Source: Mesostigma viride (Eukaryota > Streptophyta > Mesostigmatophyceae > Mesostigmatales > Mesostigmataceae). Taken from it: a stretch of DNA of 64,000 bases. A model generated the notes under the pieces. It saw nothing but the letters and a program-made list of their open reading frames with translations. It was not told the origin of the DNA and did not search any database. Positions 1 through 8,511 of this stretch are shown piece after piece (the stretch's first letter is position 1; every line of letters starts with the position of its first letter). Made by a program: the position numbers and the translations under genes. The stretch covers positions 1,286,046-1,350,045 of the forward strand of contig RPFO01000165.1 in NCBI GenBank assembly GCA_009746045.1, written 5' to 3'.

Positions 1-560
1 GACAAATGAACTCATATCAGGCTGGGTTCTTGCAGGCAGCATCTAGACCATGAAAATAGACCACCCACAAAAATTGGGCTCATTTTGAGCTCAAATGGTG
101 ACATGTGACAGCATACATGTGCAGTTTTTCGTCATTTTCCCCCTTTTCTTACATGAAACAAATATGAATAGTGAACAAATGAACTCATATCAGGCTGGAT
201 TCTTGCAGGCAGCATGTAGACCATGAAAATAGACCACCCACAAAAATTGGGCTCATTCTGAGCTCAAATGGTGACATGTGACAGCATACATGTGCAGTTT
301 TTCGTCATTTTCCCCCTTTTCTTACATGAAACAAATATGAATAGTGAACAAATGAACTCATATCAGGCTGGATTCTTGCAGGCAGCATTTATACCATGAA
401 AATAGACTGTTTACAGCTCAAAAGGTGACAAATGAAAGGAAAACAATGCAGTTTGATGCCATTGCCACTGTTCTCTTGAATAAAACATTTTTGTGCGACC
501 AAATGAACTCGATCGATCATGTCAGGCTGGAAACTTGCAAGCATCAACTGAATCATGAAA
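1..560 (+). repeat. Left array of the 173-bp repeat, about three units, the innermost diverged
   Basis: The motif ACAAATGAACTCATATCAGG recurs at positions 2, 175 and 348, so the period is 173 bp. Each unit contains GACCATGAAAATAGACC, a TGACATGTGACAGC block and TTTTTCGTCATTTTCCCCC. A fourth, strongly diverged unit runs to about 545. The array ends beside a short palindrome (549-571, 11-base arms TGAATCATGAA). The array continues beyond the start of the window. Confidence 0.9.
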
Positions 561-753
561 CTTCATGATTCAATCTGAGATGAAATGGGATGGCACAAGA
601 GCAACCCAGGCCATCGACAAGGCACATGTCTCGGCTGCCAGTGGCACGCCACGTACTCTTTCAGTCCAGCATGAATATACAATAAGTACTAAGACATCAC
701 CTTCTACTAGAAGCACTGGCTCACTTAATAATACATCAGAAACTAGTATAAGC

Positions 754-1475
754 TTAGCTGGTAAACCAGTCATTGCTCATAGTCCAGTCATTGGAGAAGT
801 TTGGCCACTGCTGCAATGGGCGGCCGACACCATAGTTGGGCGGAGCTGACACGGATGATGGCACCCACGTGGTCACCGGGCGCCATCGTGGCACGGGCGT
901 CGTGTTCCCAGACATGGCCAGTGTCGCAATTGAGTTGAGCGCAGCCACCGCCACAGAGACCGTGCCAGAGAAGGGGTCAATGGATGGGAGCCGGCGTCCA
1001 CCAACCTGCACACCACCACCCAGCACATCAAGCCAGCATGCCTTAGGGCACGGTATATGAAGGAATAATCAACAAACCAAACAAATATATCCTATATACT
1101 CCAACAAACTATTCACAAAGGCAGATTATGTTGATTCAAAGAAATCACAATAGGAAAGGACATACCTGGGGAAGTTGCATCTGAGCCAGCATTTGCTGCA
1201 CTTGCGCGAGGGGCGCTACTTCGGCGTCCCCGTCAATTACTCGTGTAGTCGTTGTAGCGGCAGGGAGTGGGAGGCGATAGTGTTGCTGTTGTTGCAGCAG
1301 CTGCTGCAGTTGCTGCAGCACCAGCTGCTGCGGATGCTGCTGCTGTAGCAGCTGTTGCTGCATCGGCGGCTGCAGCAGCTGCTGTAGTTGCTGGTGCGGC
1401 GGCGGCGGCTGCTGCTGCAGCTGCTGTAGGAGCTGCTGCAGCAGCTGCTGCTGCTGTGGCGGCGGCGCCGGCTGC

Positions 1476-1520
<45 letters not shown>

Positions 1521-1667
1521 AGGAGCTGTGAGAGCTGCAGCAGCTGCTGTGGCTGCAGCAGCTGCTGCGGCGGCGGCTCCTGCTGCTGCTGTTGCAAAGG
1601 CTGCTGCTGCTGCTGCATTTGCTGCTGCTGCTGCTGCTGCTGTAGGAGCTGCTGCTGCTGCTGTTGG

Positions 1668-1712
<45 letters not shown>

Positions 1713-3361
1713 TGTTCCATCTTCTGCATCTTGCGTTGCAGCTGCGCAACCTCCGCGTTGTACTGCTTGTGCTGGTCCGCGACAGTGCGGCGTAGCTTCG
1801 CTACTTCTTGGTCCGAGTCGCGTTCTTCACCCGAGTCATCGCAGCGTACATATACCGAGCTCGAGGGAGGCCTCTTGTTGCGAACACCACTCGCCCTGGC
1901 TTCGGTGCTCGGCTTGACTGGCACTTGAACACCGCACTTGGGCTCTGCAGTTGGCTGCTGGCTGTCCGCCTTCACACGCTTGGAGCGTGTGGGGTGAACC
2001 AGCTGCGCCTCTGGCACGCTTTTGTTAGCGCGAGGTTGGCTGGAAGTGGCAGCTGGTGGTGGTGCCGTGGCAGCTGGTGGTGGTGCCTTGCGCTTTGGGA
2101 AGTCCTTTACCAAGTCAAACTTGACGGCCTCGCCTTTGTTTGTGTAGATCAAGCCACCAGATGTGGCTCGAAGCGCCGCCAGACCTGCGTTTGGCAGGTA
2201 TTCGCACACAGCATCTAGCCGGTCGCGCAGGACGGTCAGGTCGCCAACCGTGGCGACAGCACCATCCTCCATGAAGACGGGCCGAAGGGCCTGGGATTGT
2301 TGAGCCTGGGATTGTTGAGCCTGGGCCAGTTCACGTAATATGCTGGGGGATCAGGCGTCAGCTTGGTCCCCCCGCTCTTGACAGCCTTTTCCATCATGTC
2401 CTTTCTTCCGTACGGTGTGTTGGCCAGGAAGATCCCCGCTCCTCCAGGGTACAAATGAAACCCAAGAATTACCTTGGGGAAGAGGGGTTTGCCAAACTCC
2501 TTATGAGGGATGGCGACGCGAACCAATTGTCCAACACGGAGATGGCCAGGGGAGGGGCCATCAGGGGAGGGAAGCCACGTCATAAACGCTGGAGCTTCCG
2601 ACGCAAGTTGGTCGCCGGACTTGAGGTTCGCTGCATCAAAGCTGGCGCGCCGTGTCGCACTGCTAGCGCTGCCAGGCATGGCAGCTGCTGCCGGCTGGGC
2701 CTCGTCAAGGTTAGCGTGGTCTCCATGTTCTGCACCGCCTGCACAGGGGGGAGTCGCGGAGTCGCGGGGGTGTGAGGAGTCGGGTAGGTCATCGTCCACC
2801 ACCCCGCGGTCGACTTTTCATCACTCGATTGAACGCCCTTGCTGGCATCAGCCGGAATTGACGGCACGTCCTCCTTGCTGCGTGCATCTGATTCCTGGGT
2901 GGCATGGCCGTCGGTAGTACCAGGAAACACTAGCTTCCTGCCGGGTGCCTTGTGATGTGCTTTCTCGAAGTCGTCAACGGCCTTGCATCCGGAATCATCC
3001 ATCAACATGCGCCGGTCTTTGTCGGTGTTTGGAAGAAACTTGTTAGCAGCGGACCCCAGGGCCGGGGGGGAGTGCCGAGCTCATGATGACCGTTCGAACC
3101 CGAAGCTTGGAGATTGGCAACTTTCACGCCACCGGGGTCCACGTCACGGCATCCTGGGCACCACCACTCCTCCCCATTTTTATTCCCGTCAATTGCCTTG
3201 ACGCAGATCGCATGAGCAAATAGGTTGCAGCTTTCACCATTTCGGCCCCGACAGTTGTTGTCTGCCCCATCGGCATGGCCTAAGAGGCAAACACCCGCAG
3301 TTCGTCCATAACACAGTCGTTCTGCCCGCAGCCTCTCTGTTTCACTCAGATACTCCGCCAT
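754..3361 (-). CDS. PHD-finger and poly-glutamine protein, transposon-borne, spliced, with single-base frameshifts
   Basis: The start at 3361 gives a protein opening with a C4HC3 PHD-type zinc finger (residues about 17-72; cysteines from CYGR to WWCPGC, histidine in AHAIC). A Ser/Pro/acidic linker, a conserved-looking block (LRVGQLVRVAIPHKEF, about 2480-2530), a basic segment and a glutamine tract of several hundred residues follow. A clear intron joins LPQ to VGGRR: donor CAG/GTATGT at 1165, acceptor TGCAG ending at 1006, phase 0. The last exon is 754-1005. The reading frame shifts by one base near 3066 (C7 run), near 2808 (G run) and near 2310. PHD fingers usually read histone H3 tails; a chromatin-targeting role for this partner protein is inference. 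It lies divergent to the transposase-like gene within the same inverted arrays. I do not recognise the family beyond the finger. Confidence 0.6.
1006..1165 (-). other. Intron of the PHD/poly-Q gene
   Basis: On the minus strand CCCCAG/GTATGT forms the donor and GGTGTGCAG/GTTGG the acceptor. Removing the 160 bases keeps the frame and adds an 83-residue C-terminal exon. Confidence 0.6.
1270..1720. repeat. CTG/CAG-rich trinucleotide region encoding poly-glutamine (minus)
   Basis: Imperfect (CTG)n interrupted by GCGGCGG and GTTG blocks. On the minus strand it reads as Q-runs broken by L, P and PPP. The antisense frames give poly-Ala and poly-Ser ORFs, which are artefacts of the repeat. Confidence 0.9.
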
Positions 3362-3589
3362 ATCCCCTACAATTTAGCGGACGACGAACTTCATCGTCGA
3401 CGACGTCATAGGCTGGCACGTTCTCGTTGTGTTCGTGCGCGCATGCCCTGCAGTGTTTTCTTGGCAGACTAGTGCACGCACCTCCACCCGCGCGCGCGCA
3501 AAGACGACGGTCACTGCGCTTTGTTCATTCAAATGCCATTTGCATGCGAGGCTCGGACAACGCCGCGGACTGTTTCACTTTTTGGATGG

Positions 3590-4250
3590 TCCTTCGTTTC
3601 TCGCATGTTCAGCCCAGTTCAGGTTGTACGGTCAGTGTTGGGGGTCGGTGAATGAGTTCTGAATGGAATTCTCAATGGAATGCCGCAACAGCCCATTTTC
3701 ATTGAGAATGCAAGTCCTTTTTGCATGTTCAGCCCAGTTCAGGCTGTACGGTCAGTGTTGGGGGTCGGTGAATGGTTCTCAATGGAATTCTCAATGGAAT
3801 GCCGCAACAGCCCATTTTCATTGAGAATGCAAGTCCTTTTCGCATGTTCAGCCCAGTTCAGGCTGTACGGTCAGTGTTGGGGGTCGGTGAATGAGTTCTC
3901 AATGGAATTCTCAATGGAATGCCGTTACAGCCCATTTTCATTGAGAATGCAAGTCCTTTTTGCATGTTCAGCCCAGTTCAGGCTGTACGGTCAGTGTTGG
4001 GGGTCGGTGAATGAGTTCTCAATGGAATTCTCAATGGAATGCCGCAACAGCCCATTTTCATTGAGAATGCAAGTCCTTTTCGCATGTTCAGCCCAGTTCA
4101 GGCTGTACGGTCAGTGTTGGGGGTCGGTGAATGAGTTCTGAATGGAATTCTCAATGGAATGCCGTTACAGCCCATTTTCATTGAGAATGCAAGACCTTTT
4201 CGTTTGTTCTGGCTGTACGGTCAGTGTTGGGGGTCGGTGAATGAATTCTG
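3590..4250. repeat. 120-bp minisatellite between the divergent genes
   Basis: GCATGTTCAGCCCAGTTCAG recurs at 3603, 3723, 3842, 3962 and 4082, with a shortened copy near 4203. The period is 119-120 bp, with only a few substitutions between copies. Each unit carries the facing pair TTCTCAATGG and CATTGAGAA. The array fills most of the space between the start of the minus gene (3361) and the plus gene (4570), so it must overlap both promoters. Confidence 0.9.
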
Positions 4251-4550
4251 AATGGAACTCTCATGCGCCGCGCTGAGTCAGCGGAAGATCGAGCCACAAA
4301 CGAGGCAGGAGAGGCATAATTGGGAGAGGCGTGCCAACATAATTGCGAGAGCTGCCATGGGCGGTCGTGAAGACTATTGGAGGCGCCGTGACGAAAATGG
4401 TGGGGGGCGCTGGAACCAAATGTCGTTGGAAATTGAAGAAGACCCTTGCCCCAGGCCCCCTGTTTTAGCCGGGGATGAGGCAGCTTGCTGGAGAATGTTC
4501 GTTGCCGTTTTGGTGTTGCTGCTCTTACGTCCCGACCACCAGGGGCCTGT

Positions 4551-4601
4551 CTCGTACAAGGGGAATTGATGCCCAGGCAGCGTCGATTCCCCTTGTACGA
4601 G
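4551..4601. promoter_or_regulatory. Perfect 16-bp inverted repeat enclosing the likely start codon
   Basis: CTCGTACAAGGGGAAT (4551-4566) is repeated in reverse complement at 4586-4601, with a 19-base loop that contains the ATG at 4570. An outer GGCCT/AGGCC pair lengthens the stem with a small bulge. It could fold in the mRNA over the start codon, or bind a dimeric protein. The function is inference. Confidence 0.6.
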
Positions 4602-7600
4602 GCCTACAACGTCGTAGTAGACGTTGATCATGACGATCAGGTCGACCATCTGGATATCGGCAGTGATGACGATGATGATGTAGGTGGTGGGTGCCGCACA
4701 GCAGGATTCAAATCATCAGCAACAACAGTACTGAAATACGCCTGTAATGCCCATGTGATCGCGGCAGAGCTGCGCGGGCGGTGTTGTAAACATAGATGCA
4801 TACAAGATCCCCAGAGCCCCCTGTCATCCTTTGTAATATGGGAGGCGGCACGTAGCAAATATTGGGGGCTGTCCTGCAATGAACGCCGGCAGCTGGTGGT
4901 GGGGCTCTTTGTCGCTGCCGGCCTGGAGCATGTGACAGTCACCTTGCCAGAGTTTGGCCGACACCATGGGAAATACGAATGCTCGGTGCCGGTTGTGGCG
5001 GAGGTGCTGGTGCATGGGCGACGGCACCACGTGGAGGGGTGCCACCATGCGATACGACGCATGTTTGGCATCGCCCACTCCACGTGGAGGACATACATGG
5101 CCGTCGCCAAGGCGGCCTGCAAGCTTGATCACGAAGTCTGGGAGGCGGACACCCTCGACGCCGTGGGGTGTGAAATACCAGGAATCTCTCACGGTAAGAA
5201 GACATGCTATCGTTCTGCCCTTCCTCCTTTTGGATGCAATTCACCTTATTGCTGCCCTGTTTTGAGAAATCTGTATGAGAAATGCTACTGTGCCTGGCAA
5301 GCCAAAAAAAAATTTTTCCCCTCGCGGGGGGCGCTGGAAAACGGCAAAGGCAAAGCGGAGCCCGCCGCCTTTGGAAAGGCGGCGGGCTCCGCTTTGCCTT
5401 TGCCGTTTTCCAGCGCCCCCCGCGAGGGGAAAATTTTTTTTTGGCTTGCCAGGCACATTTATTGTTGTTTCATTACTATGTTTAATACCTGATGTTGCTC
5501 TCGCGTGTGCATGTTGAGGATGACCCTGCATGGATAACTTATATTCTTCATGCCTCTGTTGGTAAACTTGTCCATGTGATGTGTGCCTTGTGCAATGCAG
5601 GCGCTGGCAAACGCGAGCCGAGTGTTGTGCAACAGCGTAAAGAATGGGCTGTGGACTGGATTGCGGCATACGTGCAGACGAATGGCTGCCGCGATCCCAC
5701 ACGCGACAATGTATTGCTGCTAGAGAAAGAGAACTTGAAAAACCTGTGGGAGCAGCAGTATTGTATGGATTGCATCGCGGTATGGGGCAACCCAACGGAG
5801 TCGAAAATGATGTACAAGTACACGGCCTTCACCATTCTGTGGAACGACGTCTGCGAGGGCAAATACAGCGACGGCTTGAAAATAGAGATGCAGAAAAACC
5901 GGCGCAATGTGGGGATTTGTGGGCACTGTGTGCTGTACCGTACCCTCCGTGCGGCAGCGGGAACCAATCGGGAGCAGCTGGAGCGCATCACCCTGGAGCG
6001 GAATCGCCACCTGGCTGCCGTGCGAGTTGCGCGGCGCGAGTTTTGGAAGCGCCGCCGTGAGGGTGTGGATTGGCAGATCATATCCCTTGCGTGCGATAAG
6101 ATCGACAGCAACAAGTCATACGTGCCGCACATGTGCGCGAAACACGAGGGTTGGGAAAACGGAATAAACACATTGTTTCGTTTCTCTCTCTTTTGTGTCG
6201 CAGCCCACGGGTGGAAAACTTGTTTCTTCCAGGTGCTCCCCTGGGTGGCTGTGGCAGATCAGTCGGGGGGCATCACCGTCACGCTGCTCATGTGGGTGCT
6301 CTGTGAGCTCATCAAGGCCAAGCCTTGGGAGGGGAAGGGGCTGCCGATGCCTGATACCCTCCACCTGCAACTCGACGGGGGATCTGAAAATCGCAACGAC
6401 ACGGTGCTGCTGTGGGCGTGGTGGCTGGTGGCGTCGGGCTTGTTCGCGCGTGTCGAGATTCATCGCCTGCCAAGGGGGCACACCCATCTCGACATCGATC
6501 AGAAATTCGGACAAGTTTGGGGGTACTTCAAGCTGGGGGCCAACGCACTGAAGGGTGCGGTGTGGCACACAGTGGAGGAGTATGGGGAAGCGGTCGTTGC
6601 CGCGTTTCGGCGTTCGGACACGTCGGACCTGGGTCGCACCACGCCCGCAGGCACGGTCTGCTGGACCATGGGCGCCGCCTACAACATCGCTGCGTGGCTC
6701 ATGCTCTTGAAAGAGCCGGAGCTCGCGAACTGGGCGATGTCAACGGATTGGGTGGAAAACCCGCTGACGGGGGAGGCAGAAAAAAACACAAAGTCCTGCA
6801 AGGTTCACCATCTGATGTTGCGGCGTGCTGCGGACGGGGAAGTCTACTTGTGGTATAAATTCCATGACTTGCTCGAGTGGAGGCCGGACGGCGCCGACGG
6901 CGAGCACCCGCTGTGGACTAGGGAACACGACGACAAGGAGTTGTATGGGGTATTGGTGGTGGACGGGGAGAAGGTGGAGCGCGCACTTGGGACGGTGCCC
7001 TCGCTAGCAGGCTTGGATTTGGACTTCCTGGAGGGCAAGATGCCAGGAATCCAGAGAAAGATCAAGGGCTTGATGGCTGGAGGATACGCGCAGTATTTAA
7101 AGAAGGAGGGCATGGACAAGTGGGAGGCCTTCTGGCCTCTTGTTCCAACTGGTGTGGCCACCGTGCCTGCTGAATGGCAGCCCCCCAAGTGGCCAACTAG
7201 AGCGGAAATCCAGGCGCTGCGGCGACCCAATCAGAGCGGAGCAGGCCCGAGTGCCACCACTGACCTGGATGCGGAAACGCGTCTAGCATTGGAGGGTGCT
7301 CGTTGCTTCGTGCCGCTGGTTGACCCCGTTGTCCACGCGGGGCGGCCCGCTGCTGTGCGACGCGCAGAGGATGCAGCGGTCGCGCTAAAGCAAGCATCCG
7401 CTGCAGCATGGGAGGGCATCGAGGTGGGGAAGCCGGTGATGTGTCAACATCCGGGGCTAAAGGACGGCTGCGATCTTCTGTGCAGCCCCCTAATGCCTTT
7501 CACTCCTTTGCTGTACGCGGTGGCCCGCAACATCACCGGCGACTTATCGCCAGACGCCGTGGTTGAACTTGAGTGCTACGGCTCGCACTCGTACACAACG

Positions 7601-8256
7601 CGGTTTTCGCCCTTCAGCCCGAGCTCGGCCCATTTCCCCCTGCCCGCCGCCACAAGGACAGGTACCCACACATTTTCAGTGAAGGCAAGCACAATCGTCT
7701 TGTCTTCGTGGCGTGCGGGGGGGGCAAGGTGCGCCGGGTGGGCTTGACAAGCAGTGGCACATTGACGCAGCACACGAAGGATGCTGTTGTTGGGCTCTCG
7801 CTCGACTGGATTCAGTGGGATGGGTACGGAACCCCGGCGATGGCGGAGAAGACGGCGGTGGGACTTTTCAAATCGCGTGTCATGGACGTGCCAGAGCCGG
7901 AATGGTTGGTGGGGACCCTGGTATGCAAGATATTTTCGGGCCCCAACTCGGGGGAGAAGCGGTATCATGGCCATGTGACGGCCTTTAGTAAGGAGCACGA
8001 CATGGCCCATCTGCTATACTCCGATGGCGACGATGAAATAGTGGGATTTGATGAGGTGCAGGCTGCGCTTTGCGCATGCCCCGGTGTGCAGTTGCCAAAT
8101 CTTCCACCTGCGAGCATTGCGCGAGGGAAGGCGGACATTACTGAGTGCATTCGCAAGCAGGTCGCCCAGCGGTCCACGGCAATGAAGCAAGCCAAGGCCA
8201 CCCCGCGCCACAAGCGCCGGCCTCCCATCATTCCTGATTCAGACTCTGATGACTAG
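4570..8256 (+). CDS. Transposase-like protein: DUF7869-like RNase H fold plus Tudor-like C-terminal domain; one intron, one frameshift
   Basis: Exon 1 (start chosen at 4570, MPRQRRFPLYE; 4485 is possible) has an acidic Asp run, a Cys/His-rich patch and a helix-turn-helix-like stretch (HHAIRRMFGIAHSTW, about 5044-5088). The intron is 5194-5600 (donor G/GTAAGA, acceptor TGCAG, phase 1), and exon 2 continues HGAGKRE. The core carries three acidic landmarks in order: VADQSGG (about 6257), LQLDGGSENRND (about 6370) and RGHTHLDIDQKFG (about 6474-6510). This is the pattern I associate with DUF7869, a family with an RNase H-like fold often found as a putative transposase; the name is from memory. The tail (7905-8080) has WLVGTLVCKIF and HLLYSDGDDEI, like Tudor/PTM-type domains. 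The frame shifts once between about 7573 and 7700. The last residues are basic, then acidic. Confidence 0.65.
5194..5600 (+). other. Intron of the transposase-like gene
   Basis: The donor is CTCACG/GTAAGA and the acceptor GCAATGCAG/GCGCTGG. Splicing joins two ORFs in phase 1 without loss of frame. The intron contains the 167-bp inverted repeat. Confidence 0.75.
5290..5456. repeat. Near-perfect 167-bp inverted repeat (foldback element) inside the intron
   Basis: The left arm begins GTGCCTGGCAAGCC and the right arm ends GGCTTGCCAGGCAC. Both arms contain TCGCGGGGGGCGCTGG and GGCAAAGGCAAAGCGGAG or their complements, meeting at CCTTTGGAAAGG near 5373. The only difference I see is one base in the A/T run. 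I cannot make out a convincing target-site duplication. A MITE-like foldback insertion is the simplest reading. Confidence 0.85.
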
Positions 8257-8511
8257 CCTTGCCGCATGTGGCTTTTAATTTTTCATGGCTGCCCTACCTT
8301 CTCGGTGCATGCTTTGCGGCTAGCAGCCTTGTGATCAACACATTCCGTGTCTTATGACCTTGGTTCATAGGTTTATTACATGTCCTTACAATTGGTAGAA
8401 CATATATCAAATGGGATAAAACCATATTTGGGTGAACAGGTTTCATGGCTCATGGCTCATCTATTTTTTTTCAATGGGATATGACGTAAAAGCTGGCAAT
8501 GTGCATTTTCT

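Noticed and set aside
1-560. CRISPR-like array
   Set aside because: Units are 173 bp with no conserved short repeat separated by unique spacers. The setting is eukaryotic and the repeat recurs inverted as a transposon terminus.
1267-1917. Plus-strand poly-Ala ORF and minus poly-Ser ORF over the CTG region
   Set aside because: They are other frames of the poly-Q tract. Only the poly-Q frame connects to a PHD finger and a splice-supported exon.
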